DNA of 64,000 nt from Oscillospiraceae bacterium (GTDB lineage Bacteria; Bacillota; Clostridia; Oscillospirales; Oscillospiraceae), in contig SVKO01000003.1 of NCBI GenBank assembly GCA_015068455.1, positions 1 to 64,000 of the forward strand, written 5' to 3'. A model generated the notes under the pieces. That model ran no database searches. It worked only from the letters and a program-made list of their open reading frames with translations, and was not told the DNA's origin. The position numbers and the translations under genes are program-made. This document shows, one piece after another, positions 33,099 to 41,700 of this stretch; position 1 is the stretch's first letter, and every line of letters starts with the position of its first letter.

Positions 33099-33799
33099 AA
33101 TTCTTTCTCCTCCGCAGTCATTTGATGACATATATAGGGCTTCGCCAGCGCTTCCCGAAAGACGGGAAGGCTGGAACAGTCGAAAAAGCTTTTCACGCGG
33201 TCCTGCGCCAGACCGGTGTTCTGCGGAACGGACGCCCCTTCATAGCCCACCACCCAGGCTCCGGCGCCCAGTCCCGCCCGGATGCCAACCGGGGAATCCT
33301 CGATCACGACGCAGCATTCCGGCGGGACCTGCAGCAGCTCCATTGCCCGACGGTAGCCCTCCGGGTCCGGTTTCTTCCGCCGGATCATATCTCCGCAGAG
33401 GATCGCGTCAAACTGATCGGCCAGGGCCAGGCGATTCAGCGCGGCCAGGATCAGACGGGAGCTGGTGGAGCTGACCAGCCCGGTCTTGATCCCCGCGCTG
33501 CGCAGCAGGCCCAGGAAATCCCGGAGGCCGGGCTGCGCTTTCAAATCCGGGCTGTTTTCATAGGTGTTTCCCTGCCTTTGCCGCTCGGCAAGATAGCTTT
33601 CGTCGCTGACCGGGGGCTTTGCGGATTCGAGAAGCGGACGGATGAAGTCCAGGCCGTTCACGCCGATGAGGGCCTGTCGCTGCTCGTCGTTCAGCTTCAG
33701 GCCAAAGACGGCCAGCGCCTGTTCCAAATAGCGGGTGTTTGACGGCTCCGTGTCCGCCACAACTCCGTCAAAGTCAAAGAGTACGCAGCGAAGCTCCAT
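33095..33799 (-). CDS. HAD-superfamily phosphatase (beta-phosphoglucomutase-like)
   Basis: A 234-residue HAD hydrolase: motif I FDFDGVVADTEP (nucleophile Asp10 region), motif II GLVSSTSS, motif III Lys in RRKKPDPEGY, and motif IV CVVIEDSPVGIRAG. The helical cap between motifs I and II indicates subfamily IA. It could dephosphorylate or isomerise a sugar phosphate made by the neighbouring FGGY kinase. It is coupled to the reductase gene downstream. Confidence 0.87.
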   Translation of the reverse strand: MELRCVLFDFDGVVADTEPSNTRYLEQALAVFGLKLNDEQRQALIGVNGLDFIRPLLESAKPPVSDESYLAERQRQGNTYENSPDLKAQPGLRDFLGLLRSAGIKTGLVSSTSSRLILAALNRLALADQFDAILCGDMIRRKKPDPEGYRRAMELLQVPPECCVVIEDSPVGIRAGLGAGAWVVGYEGASVPQNTGLAQDRVKSFFDCSSLPVFREALAKPYICHQMTAEEKEL

Positions 33800-33809
33800 C
33801 GTGCGTACC

Positions 33810-35363
33810 TCAGAGCTGCGCCGCCAGGGCGTGCATCTTATCCCGGTTGTCCAGGTAGAGGTCCCGGAACAGGGGATAACGTGCGGCGTAGAAGGCGTGA
33901 GCGGCTTCGTCAGGCTCCAGGACAGTGCCGCGCGGCAGAGCGCGGCGCAGGTCGGAGAAGTCGGCCAGTCGGCCCGCGCCCAGGGCCGCCAGCATGGCGT
34001 CGCCGAAGGCGGAGCAATGCCAACTCTCCGGGATCGTGATGGGCAGACCGCAGATATCGCAGACGATCTGCATCCAGGTGCGGTTCTTCGTGCCGCCGCC
34101 TGCAGTAATGATGCGTTTGGGCGGCAGACCCAGCTCCCGGAAGAGCGCCAGGTGCTGGAGCGTGGAATACCCCACCGCCTCCAGGGCGGCCCGGTTGATG
34201 TGGGCGCGGCCGTGACTGCCCCGCAGCCCGAAGAGCAGGCCTACAGCCTGGGGATCCTGGAGCGGGCTCCGCTCCCCGTAGATATAGGGCAGCATCATCA
34301 GCCCGTCGGCCCCGCGGGGCACCCGGGCTGCCTCCCGGGCCATGACGGCGTAGGCGTTCTCGCCGCCGGCGGCCTCAGCGGCCAGCTCCGGGGCATAGAG
34401 CAGGTCCCGCACCCAGCGGGTCAGGGTCCCGGCGGCGTTGGTGCCGTCGCCCAGCACATGGGTTCCGGGCACGGTGAAGACCTTGCTGCCGTTGAGACGG
34501 CCGTTGCCCTGCGGGGAGACATGGCTCTCCACCGCCCGGTCGATGCAGTAATAGTAGTACATGGAGGAGCCGTATTGGAAGAAGGCGGTTCCAGGCTCCA
34601 CCAGACCCACGCTGATGGCCTCGGCGGTGGAATCGCCGGTGCCGACGATGACGGGCGTGCCGGGCGCCAGCCCGGTCTCCGCAGCGGCCTTTTCCGTGAC
34701 GCCGCCGATGATCGACGTCACCGGCAAGGCCTCAGCCAGCTGGTCCGGACGGCAATAGAGGCCGCATTCCGCTTCGTTGACACTTCCGTCGGCAAGATAG
34801 AGAGGCCGGAAGGAGCCCTTTGCCAGGAACTGGTCGATGGTATAACGTCCGGTGAGCCGGGCCGCCAGGAAGGAACTGCCGGTCAGAAATTTATAGGTTC
34901 TGGCATAGATTTCCGGCTCATGCCGCCGAATCCAAAGGATCTTGGTGGCTGTATCTCCGGAGCAGATGGGATGGCCGAAGAGCTGCCGTACCCGCTCGGC
35001 TCCATAGTATTCCGTGAGCCAGTCGGCTTCCTTGGAGGCGCGGGCGTCGATGCCGTAGAGGATGGCGGGCCGCAAGGGTTCGCAGTTCTCATCCACCGGC
35101 AGACAATCTGTGCCCAAAGCGCTGGCTCCCACACAGGCGATTTGTCGGGGAGAGATCCCGCTGCGCTGGAGCAAGACGCGGCTGAGTTTGCAGAAATCGG
35201 CCCACCACACCCCCAGGGCGTCGTGCTCGAAATACCCGGGAGCGGGGTTGTCCATGCCGTGCGGGACGGATTCGTCCGCGACCAGGTGGAAGTCCTCGTC
35301 CAGCAGGATGCCCCGGGAGCTGAATGTGCCGACGTCGATTCCCAGATAGTATCGCTTTTCCAT
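33810..35363 (-). CDS. FGGY-family carbohydrate kinase
   Basis: A 517-residue sugar kinase with N-terminal GIDVGTFSSRGILLDED (phosphate-binding 1), the middle region LVEPGTAFFQYGSS, and the FGGY C-terminal domain containing RIITAGGGTKNRTWMQIVCDICGLPI and FGDAMLAALGAG. Related to xylulose, ribulose and gluconate kinases; the substrate is not readable. The start at 35363 follows AGGAGGA. It lies between the BtpA-like and HAD genes in one GntR-linked transcript. Confidence 0.9.
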   Translation of the reverse strand: MEKRYYLGIDVGTFSSRGILLDEDFHLVADESVPHGMDNPAPGYFEHDALGVWWADFCKLSRVLLQRSGISPRQIACVGASALGTDCLPVDENCEPLRPAILYGIDARASKEADWLTEYYGAERVRQLFGHPICSGDTATKILWIRRHEPEIYARTYKFLTGSSFLAARLTGRYTIDQFLAKGSFRPLYLADGSVNEAECGLYCRPDQLAEALPVTSIIGGVTEKAAAETGLAPGTPVIVGTGDSTAEAISVGLVEPGTAFFQYGSSMYYYYCIDRAVESHVSPQGNGRLNGSKVFTVPGTHVLGDGTNAAGTLTRWVRDLLYAPELAAEAAGGENAYAVMAREAARVPRGADGLMMLPYIYGERSPLQDPQAVGLLFGLRGSHGRAHINRAALEAVGYSTLQHLALFRELGLPPKRIITAGGGTKNRTWMQIVCDICGLPITIPESWHCSAFGDAMLAALGAGRLADFSDLRRALPRGTVLEPDEAAHAFYAARYPLFRDLYLDNRDKMHALAAQL

Positions 35364-35377
35364 GATCGTCCTCCTGC

Positions 35378-36178
35378 TCAGAGCCCGGCGCGGATCTGGC
35401 CCACGGTTTCCATGAAGCTGCGGACCTTCTCCGTTACGACCCGTCCGTCCGGGCCCTTGAAGGCTGTGCCCATGCATACCGCGTCGCAGAGCTTCAGTTT
35501 CTCATGGACGTTGCGGTGATTGCAGCCGGTATTGCAGAACACGGGTACGCCGCTGCCCCTGGCGACCTCATAGATAGAAGCCAGCAGGGCGTCGTCCGGC
35601 TCGCTGCCCGCGGAGGAGCCGGATACGCACAGACCGTCTGCGAAGCCGCCGTAGAGGATGGACTTGGCCACGACCCGCAGATCCCGCGGCGCCAGGAAGG
35701 CGTCAGATTCCGGATTGACCTTGTAGAGCAGCTTCATTCCCGGAATCCCCAGAGCCTGCCGGTGTCGTGCAGCCTCGCCGCTGCTGGCGGAGAACAGACC
35801 GTACTCGCCTGCGTAAGCGCCGGAAAAGCTGTTTCGGGCAAAGCTGGCGCCGGTGGCGGCGGCCAGGTCGATGGTGGCGATGGGATTCTTTACCACATTG
35901 ACGCCGAAGGGCCGATCCAGAACGGAGCGCAGATTTCCGATGATATAGGCCATGGCGGAGATCATGGCAATGTCCGGTACGGCTTGATAGGGTCTGCTGA
36001 ATTCATTGGCAAAAAGGATGCCGTCCACGCCGCCGGCCTGCAGCGCCTCCAGATCCGCCCGGGCATGGGCGAGCACGGTTTCCAGTTTGCCGCAGAAGCC
36101 AGGGTCTCCGGGCATGGCGTCCAGATGCAGCAGCGCGATGATGGGTTTTTCAACGCCAAACAGTTCTTGTGTCCACAT
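35378..36178 (-). CDS. BtpA/SgcQ-family TIM-barrel protein
   Basis: A 266-residue BtpA-domain protein (KPIIALLHLDAMPGDP; GVDGILFANEFSRPY; VNVVKNPIATIDLAAATGA; GGFADGLCVSGSSAGSEPD; PVFCNTGCNHRN). BtpA was first linked to photosystem I, but in heterotrophs such proteins lie in sugar operons (for example sgcQ) with unproven enzymatic roles. It is first in the minus-strand operon. The start at 36178 follows GGAGGGA. Confidence 0.85.
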   Translation of the reverse strand: MWTQELFGVEKPIIALLHLDAMPGDPGFCGKLETVLAHARADLEALQAGGVDGILFANEFSRPYQAVPDIAMISAMAYIIGNLRSVLDRPFGVNVVKNPIATIDLAAATGASFARNSFSGAYAGEYGLFSASSGEAARHRQALGIPGMKLLYKVNPESDAFLAPRDLRVVAKSILYGGFADGLCVSGSSAGSEPDDALLASIYEVARGSGVPVFCNTGCNHRNVHEKLKLCDAVCMGTAFKGPDGRVVTEKVRSFMETVGQIRAGL

Positions 36179-36220
36179 AAAGATCCCTCCGATTGTTTTG
36201 TTTTTTGTATTATGTATCAT

Positions 36221-36265
36221 ATTGTATTACAATAAAAGCGTACCATAAGACGGAGAGATTGTCAA
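36221..36265 (-). promoter_or_regulatory. Promoter/operator region of the btpA-like operon
   Basis: Minus-strand TTGACA at 36260-36265 with a weak -10 (TACGCT, 36237-36242, 17 bp spacing) and the perfect palindrome ATTGTATTACAAT at 36221-36233 downstream. The palindrome is a plausible GntR-family site. Confidence 0.45.
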
Positions 36266-36291
36266 TACATATTTACAAATCTATAAAAACA

Positions 36292-36329
36292 GCAGCCTCC
36301 GTTTCCACAAAGTGGGAACCGGAGGCTGC
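36292..36329 (-). terminator. gntR terminator
   Basis: Stem GCAGCCTCCGGTTCCCAC with its complement (one bulge) and a T-run on the minus strand (CTGTTTTT). It ends the gntR transcript just before the btpA operon promoter. Confidence 0.85.
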
Positions 36330-36356
36330 ATTAGATTTAATTGTATTTTAATTGTA

Positions 36357-37076
36357 TCAAATGACGATCTCGAATTTGTCCGCCACACAGCGCTGAATGC
36401 TGATATAGCGGAAGCTGCCGGTGGAATCGGTGACGACGCTGCTGATCTTCAGCAGGGGATACCCCACTGACAGGCCAAGATAGCGGGCCTCCTGGTAGTT
36501 GGCAAAGATTACCTCGAGCCGTTTGACGGAGTTGTTAAACTCGATACCCTTGCGCTGGCGAATGATCTCATACAGAGAACGATTGTTCAGATCCTCGTCG
36601 AACAGGAAGAAAAAATCCTCTGTGAACTTGGCAGTCTCCAGCACCACGGGCATGGTATCGGCGTAGCGGATTCGGTCGATCACCAGGATTTCCGCCTGGT
36701 CGGAAAGACCCAAGCGATCAATATCCTTGGGAGACGGTGTCTCAAAGGCTGTTTTGATGGTCTTGGCGCCGGGCGCGAAGCCCAAGCTGCGGCACATCTC
36801 GGAAAAGCTCATAACGGCGTTGAGCTGCCGTGAAAACTTATGCTCCCGCACAAAGGTGCCCTTGCCCACCTTGCGGACCAGCAAATCCTCCTTTTCCAGC
36901 TGCTCCATCGCCTTCCGTACCGTAACGCGGCTGACCTGATAGGCCTCGCTCAGCTCCGCCTCCGTGGGCAGGCGGCTGCCGGCGGGATATCGGCCTTCGT
37001 TGATTTCGTCCCGCAGCTTCTCGTATAACTGCTGATACAGGGGAATCGAACTGCTCTTGTTGATCTGTTCCATCAT
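36357..37076 (-). CDS. GntR-family regulator with UTRA domain (FrlR/FraR-like)
   Basis: A 239-residue HutC-subfamily regulator: winged helix at residues 8-75 (PLYQQLYEKLRDEINEGRYPAGSRLPTEAELSEAYQVSRVTVRKAMEQLEKEDLLVRKVGKGTFV) and a C-terminal UTRA effector domain (residues 95-235). FrlR and FraR, regulators of fructosamine operons, belong to this type. It lies between the two divergent catabolic transcripts. The leader motif shared with the + operon suggests self-regulation and control of both. Effector is probably a phosphorylated sugar amine. Confidence 0.9.
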   Translation of the reverse strand: MMEQINKSSSIPLYQQLYEKLRDEINEGRYPAGSRLPTEAELSEAYQVSRVTVRKAMEQLEKEDLLVRKVGKGTFVREHKFSRQLNAVMSFSEMCRSLGFAPGAKTIKTAFETPSPKDIDRLGLSDQAEILVIDRIRYADTMPVVLETAKFTEDFFFLFDEDLNNRSLYEIIRQRKGIEFNNSVKRLEVIFANYQEARYLGLSVGYPLLKISSVVTDSTGSFRYISIQRCVADKFEIVI

Positions 37077-37093
37077 ACTTGTCCTCTTTGCGC

Positions 37094-37148
37094 GTGTAGG
37101 TTTGTACTTGCTTTGTTACATACAGATTATATCAAATATTGTTTCGCT
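37094..37148 (-). promoter_or_regulatory. gntR promoter and operator
   Basis: Minus-strand TATAAT at 37126-37131 with TTTACA 17 bp upstream. Downstream, 37094-37121 reads ACAAAGCAAGTACAAACC followed by TACAC, nearly identical to the leader of the divergent + operon. Confidence 0.65.
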
Positions 37149-37308
37149 TGTAAAGAGCGAATCACGATTTCTCTGGTTTTTCTCGGAGAATCCCTACGAA
37201 TCGGTGGATCGGCAGGAAAATGGAATGCATTGAATCGTGGAATTTATACAATTATTTTGAGATGAAACTGTACAAAATGCCAAAAAAGCAGAAAAAGCAA
37301 GAAATGTA

Positions 37309-37368
37309 TTGACAATTGTATTGTCATAGTATAATATGAAGCCATACAAAGCAATACAAACCAACACA
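37309..37368 (+). promoter_or_regulatory. Promoter and operators of the fraBDA-like operon
   Basis: TTGACA (37309-37314) and TAATAT (37332-37337) are 17 bp apart. Palindrome TGACAATTGTATTGTCA (37310-37326) overlaps the -35 box. The downstream leader 37344-37368 contains ACAAAGCAATACAAACC then AACAC, shared with the gntR leader. Confidence 0.7.
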
Positions 37369-37400
37369 ATATAGAAAATTAAAAACAGGAGGAAACAGTC

Positions 37401-38411
37401 ATGGTCAAACAGGCAGAACAGATCCGCGAGATCACAGCAAAGATTTTCGAGGACAAAAAAGAAGCAGGCGGCGTCAAGTCCCTGTACTACGTCGGCTGCG
37501 GCGGCTCTTTCGGCGCTCTGGTACCAGCGGCGAACTTCATGCAGCGGGAGAGCACCGTTCTCCGCAGCGCTGTCATCAGCAGCAACGAGTTCCTGCACAG
37601 CACCCCTAAGGATTTCGGACCCAACTCCATCATATGCCTTTCCTGCCACAAAGGCAATACCCCGGAAACCATTGCCGCGGCAAAATTGGGCAAGGAAAAG
37701 GGCGCGGCGGTCATTCTGCTGACCTGGCTGGAGAATTCCGAAATCATCCCCTACGGCGATTACGTGGTGCGCTATCAGTTTGACGCCAGCCCCGATCACC
37801 TGGCTGGCGACATCGACTACGCCGGAGAGAAGACCCTCTGCGCGCTGACCCTGGCGGTGGAAACCGTACAGCGCAGCGAGGGCTACGCCCACTACGAGGC
37901 CTACTATCAGGGCCTGGAGCTGATCACCGCCGTGATCCGCAAGGCGCGCCGTCAGGTGGCTGAGCGCGCGCTGGCCTTTGCCAGGGAATACAGGGACGAC
38001 AGCTTCATCTACACCATGGGCAGCGGCGCTGCCTGGGGCGCGGCCTATATGGAGAGCATCTGCATCTTCATGGAGATGCAGTGGATCCAGTCCGCCTGCA
38101 TCCATACCGGCGAATTCTTCCACGGACCTTTTGAGGTCACTGACGCCAACGTCCCCTTCGTGATCCAGATCAACGAGGGCACGACCCGGGAGCTGGACGA
38201 GCGTGCGCTCCGCTTCCTGCGCAGCTACGGCAAGCGCCTGGAGATCCTGGACGCCAAGGAGCTTGGCCTGTCCGTGATCGACGCCAATGTGGTGGACTAC
38301 TTCAACCACTCCCTGTTCAACAATGTCTATCCCATCTATAACCACGCTCTGGCCGAAGAGCGCTGCCATCCGCTCAGCACCCGCCGCTATATGTGGAAGG
38401 TCCCGTACTGA
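37401..38411 (+). CDS. SIS-domain sugar-amine-phosphate deglycase (FraB/FrlB-like)
   Basis: A 336-residue protein with two SIS domains (about residues 25-150 and 195-325). SIS motifs include YYVGCGGSFGALV and LSCHKGNTPETIAAA in the first, and TMGSGAAWGAAYMES in the second. FrlB splits fructoselysine-6-phosphate and FraB splits 6-phosphofructose-aspartate, each yielding glucose-6-phosphate plus the amino acid. AGGAGG precedes the ATG. It heads the + operon, and the order deglycase-kinase-Dcu transporter matches Salmonella fraBDA. Confidence 0.85.
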   Translation: MVKQAEQIREITAKIFEDKKEAGGVKSLYYVGCGGSFGALVPAANFMQRESTVLRSAVISSNEFLHSTPKDFGPNSIICLSCHKGNTPETIAAAKLGKEKGAAVILLTWLENSEIIPYGDYVVRYQFDASPDHLAGDIDYAGEKTLCALTLAVETVQRSEGYAHYEAYYQGLELITAVIRKARRQVAERALAFAREYRDDSFIYTMGSGAAWGAAYMESICIFMEMQWIQSACIHTGEFFHGPFEVTDANVPFVIQINEGTTRELDERALRFLRSYGKRLEILDAKELGLSVIDANVVDYFNHSLFNNVYPIYNHALAEERCHPLSTRRYMWKVPY

Positions 38412-38431
38412 TTGTGGAAGGGAGAACGGAC

Positions 38432-39328
38432 ATGAAGAAAGCAAGACTTCTGGCCATCGGAGACGACGTCTGTGACAAGTACCTCTCCCGCGGCAAGATG
38501 TACCCCGGCGGCCAGGCCGTCAACACCTGCGCCTACGCCGTGATGAACGGGGTGGAGGCCGCCTTCCTGGGCAAGTTCGGTTCCGACGAGGTGGCGCAGT
38601 GCCTGAAGGACACCTTGGACGCCCTGGGCATCGACCGCAGCCGCTGCCGGAGCTTTGAGGGCGAAAACGGCTTTGCCTGCGTCACGCTGGCGGGCAGCGA
38701 CCGGGTCTTCATCGGCTCCAACAAGGGCGGCGTGGCCGCGGTCAACCCCTACGGCTTCACGCAGGAGGATCTGGACTATATCAAGGGCTTCGACCTGGTC
38801 TATTCCGATCTCAACGCCTATGTGGAGGACGACCTTCCCCTGATCGCTTCTGCGGGCGTGCCCATTGCCTATGATTTCTCCCTGCGCTGGACCGACGAGT
38901 ATCTCGCCCGGATCTGCCCCCACATCCAGGTCGCTCTGCTTTCCTGCGCACATCTGGACAAAGAGGCCCGGGAGCGGGAGATGAAAAAGGCGGCCTCCTA
39001 CGGCGTACCCCTGGTGCTGGGTACCATCGGCGAGGAGGGCTCCTGGCTGCTGTACCGGGATCGCTTCTACTATGCCCCGGCGGTTCTCTCCGACGACGTC
39101 TTCGACACCATGGGCGCCGGCGACTCCTACTTCGCCACCTTCCTCAGCTGCCTGCTGAAGCAGGGTCTGGGCGGGGAGCGCTTCCCGGACGGCGGCGAGG
39201 ACCGGTCCGAGACGCTGGTGGAAGCCATGCGGGAGGGCGCTGCCTTTGCCGCGAAGGTTTGTGGCATGGAAGGCGCCTTCGGCTACGGCGTGCCCATCGC
39301 AGGCCGTATCATTGACAACAGAAACTAA
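38432..39328 (+). CDS. PfkB-family sugar-amine kinase (FraD/FrlD-like), copy 1
   Basis: A 298-residue ribokinase-fold kinase with the PfkB signature DTMGAGDSYFATFL at residues 225-238 (catalytic Asp near 231) and N-terminal GGQAVNTCAYAVMNGVEAAFLGKFGSD. FrlD/FraD phosphorylate the Amadori compound at C6 before the deglycase acts. The ATG at 38432 was preferred to a GTG 39 bp upstream because GGAGA lies just before it. A 30-residue insertion (GERFPDGGEDRSE) near the C-terminus is unlike copy 2. Confidence 0.87.
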   Translation: MKKARLLAIGDDVCDKYLSRGKMYPGGQAVNTCAYAVMNGVEAAFLGKFGSDEVAQCLKDTLDALGIDRSRCRSFEGENGFACVTLAGSDRVFIGSNKGGVAAVNPYGFTQEDLDYIKGFDLVYSDLNAYVEDDLPLIASAGVPIAYDFSLRWTDEYLARICPHIQVALLSCAHLDKEAREREMKKAASYGVPLVLGTIGEEGSWLLYRDRFYYAPAVLSDDVFDTMGAGDSYFATFLSCLLKQGLGGERFPDGGEDRSETLVEAMREGAAFAAKVCGMEGAFGYGVPIAGRIIDNRN

Positions 39329-39420
39329 ATCATTGTTTATTTCCCTGCCCCGTACAGGGTCAAACAATACGGGAGACGGGGCCGAAGCTCCCCGTCAGTA
39401 ATTGAAAGGAGATAATAGAA

Positions 39421-40746
39421 ATGTTATTCTGGATGGAGCTTCTCGTTCTGCTCGCCCTGATTTTCTGGGGCGTCCGAAAAGGCGGCATTTTTCTCACCCT
39501 GGCAGGCGGCATCGGCGTGTTCATCTTTACCTTTATCTTCCGCGCCCAGATGTCTGATCCTCCCCTCACCGTTCTTCGCATCATCCTCTGCGTCGTGCTG
39601 GCCGGCGGCGCCATGCAGGCCATCGGCGGCATTGATTACCTGGTCGCTATCGCCGAAAAGATCCTCCGCAAGCATCCCAAGTCCGTGACCATTCTGGCGC
39701 CCATCGTCTCTTGGATCTTCGTTTTCTGCTGCGGCACCGGCCACATCGTATGGAGCATTCTGCCCATCGTCAACGAGCTGGCCATTGAAAACGGCATCCG
39801 TCCCGAGCGTCCCATCGCTGCATCCATCGTTTCCTCCCAGAACGCGGTCTGCGCCACGCCTCTGGCCGCTGCCATGGCTGCCCTGATCGGCTTCATGGAA
39901 AGCTCCGGCATCGGCATGGTCAAGATCCTGCTGGTCATGATCCCCGCCACGCTGCTGGGCTCCATCGCTGCCGGCGTCGTCATGCTCAAAAAGGGCAAGG
40001 AGCTGGCTGATGATCCCGAGTTCCAGCGCCGTGTCGCTGACGGCACCCTCAAGCTCGAAGAGAAGCATGAGGAAAAGAAGATCGACTTCAGCAAGTTCAG
40101 CAAGGTCAGCAAGATCTCCGTACTCGTCTTCCTCGGCGCCATGGTCTGCGTGGTCGTGCTCGGCGCCATTCCCTCTCTCCGCCCCGTCCTGGGCGACGGA
40201 AATGCCCTTGGCATGACTGACATCATCCAGATCTTCATGCTGGTGGCGGCTGCAGTGATCGCCCTGCTCATGCGGAAGCAGAAGCCCGACGCGATTCTGA
40301 AGACTCAGGTCTTCCAGTCCGGCGTGTTTGCCGCCGTCATCACCATCGGCCTTTGCTGGATGGTCAACATCTTCATCGGCTCCCAGTCCAGCTACCTGAC
40401 CGAGGTGGTCTCCGGCTTTACCAACAAGTACCCCTGGATCTTTATCCTCGCCTGTTACCTGGTGGGCAACATCACCACCTCGCAGGCGTCTACCACGGCC
40501 ATTGTGATCCCCCTGGGCCTGGCCCTGGGCATCGCGCCTCCCGTGCTGCTGGCCGGCTGGGCCACCATCGGCTCCCACTTCCTGATCCCCGCCGCTTCTG
40601 AGAGCCTGGCTGCCATCGCCTTCGACACCGCCGGCACCACCAAGATCGGCAAGTTTGTCTTCAACACCAGCTATCTGCTGCCCGGACTTGTCATGGCTGT
40701 GGTAAACGCCGTGGTCGCCTATGTGCTGGGCGTGATCATCTTCTGA
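39421..40746 (+). CDS. Dcu-family transporter (FraA-like)
   Basis: A 441-residue polytopic membrane protein aligned over its length with DcuA/DcuB (DYLVAIAEKILRKHPKSVTILAPIVSWIF; GTGHIVWSILPIVNELA; SSQNAVCATPLAAAM; DTAGTTKIGKFVFNTSYLLPG), with about ten to eleven hydrophobic segments. Dcu proteins exchange C4-dicarboxylates; the fructose-asparagine transporter FraA is, as I recall, a relative. In this operon it most likely imports an acidic Amadori compound such as fructose-asparagine or fructose-aspartate. That substrate is inferred from gene order. Confidence 0.83.
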   Translation: MLFWMELLVLLALIFWGVRKGGIFLTLAGGIGVFIFTFIFRAQMSDPPLTVLRIILCVVLAGGAMQAIGGIDYLVAIAEKILRKHPKSVTILAPIVSWIFVFCCGTGHIVWSILPIVNELAIENGIRPERPIAASIVSSQNAVCATPLAAAMAALIGFMESSGIGMVKILLVMIPATLLGSIAAGVVMLKKGKELADDPEFQRRVADGTLKLEEKHEEKKIDFSKFSKVSKISVLVFLGAMVCVVVLGAIPSLRPVLGDGNALGMTDIIQIFMLVAAAVIALLMRKQKPDAILKTQVFQSGVFAAVITIGLCWMVNIFIGSQSSYLTEVVSGFTNKYPWIFILACYLVGNITTSQASTTAIVIPLGLALGIAPPVLLAGWATIGSHFLIPAASESLAAIAFDTAGTTKIGKFVFNTSYLLPGLVMAVVNAVVAYVLGVIIF

Positions 40747-40785
40747 TCCGACATTCTGCTTGTCTCTCATTTTCCCCCCGCAAAC

Positions 40786-40833
40786 GGCGTATCTGCGGTA
40801 TCCCTGCCTGCCAAGCAGATCTGTGGATACGCC
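40786..40833 (+). promoter_or_regulatory. Hairpin between transporter and epimerase genes
   Basis: Inverted repeat GGCGTATC/GATACGCC with a structured 30-nt centre and no long T-run. It may dampen read-through or protect the upstream mRNA, giving unequal expression of the operon halves. Confidence 0.45.
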
Positions 40834-40884
40834 ATTTCTTCTGAATCATTTGCCCGCCGATCCGGCGGGAGAAGGGAGAACCCC

Positions 40885-41700
40885 ATGAAATTCACCCTGA
40901 TGAGCTATCACTATCTGCGCTATCCGATCCGGAAATACCTGGACAAGATGGAGCGCTCGCCTTTGGACGGTCTGGATATCTACTGCACCGCGCCGCAGCT
41001 CAATCCCTTCGACTATCGGCTGGGAGACCTGATTCAACTGGACCGGGACATCAAGGATCGCCATCTGACGCCCTATGTGCTGACGGCTGAAAACTGCGCC
41101 TATCCGGTGAACCTGGGCAGCTCCAACCGCATTACCTGGGAATCCACGATCCGGTATTACCAGCGCATGATCGACACCGCTGCCTTCCTGGACTTCCCCA
41201 ACATCCAGATGTGCCCCGGCTCCAGCTACTTCGACGGCGACCGTGAGGCGGGCTGGGCCAGACAGGTGGAGGCCTTCCAGCAGCTGTGCACCTACGCCAA
41301 GCGCAAGGGCGTCAACATCTTCCTGGAGACCTGTAAGACCACAACCACCAATCTGATTGTGACCAGCAGGGAGCTGCGCCGCTTCCTGGACGACGTGGGC
41401 GCGGACAACCTGAAGGGCCTCTCAGACACCGATCAGATGGCTCTGGCCGGAGAGGATATCAACGATTACTTTGACAATCTCGGCAACAAATACGGCTTCG
41501 TCCATTTCAGCGACGCGGGCCATACCGTTCCCGGCACCGGCGGCCTGCCCATGAAGCAGTATTTTGAGACGCTGAAGGCTCGGGGCTACGAGGGCTGGTG
41601 CTCCTGTGAGCTCTGCAGCCGGGAGTACTACATCGACCCGGACAAGGCCACTGACGCCTATCTGGATTATCTGACCAATGTATTGGAGGCAATCAAATGA
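40885..41700 (+). CDS. TIM-barrel sugar isomerase/epimerase, paralog 1
   Basis: A 271-residue AP-endonuclease-2-type barrel. Metal ligands can be placed as Glu in IFLETCKT, Asp in LSDTDQMAL, His in GFVHFSDAGH and Glu in WCSCELCSREYY. Family members include FrlC (fructoselysine 3-epimerase), tagatose epimerase and myo-inosose enzymes. It begins almost identically to the next gene (KFTLMSYHYLRYPI versus KFIPMTLHYLRYSP), showing tandem duplication. GGAG lies 8 bp upstream; the stop overlaps the next ATG. Confidence 0.86.
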   Translation: MKFTLMSYHYLRYPIRKYLDKMERSPLDGLDIYCTAPQLNPFDYRLGDLIQLDRDIKDRHLTPYVLTAENCAYPVNLGSSNRITWESTIRYYQRMIDTAAFLDFPNIQMCPGSSYFDGDREAGWARQVEAFQQLCTYAKRKGVNIFLETCKTTTTNLIVTSRELRRFLDDVGADNLKGLSDTDQMALAGEDINDYFDNLGNKYGFVHFSDAGHTVPGTGGLPMKQYFETLKARGYEGWCSCELCSREYYIDPDKATDAYLDYLTNVLEAIK

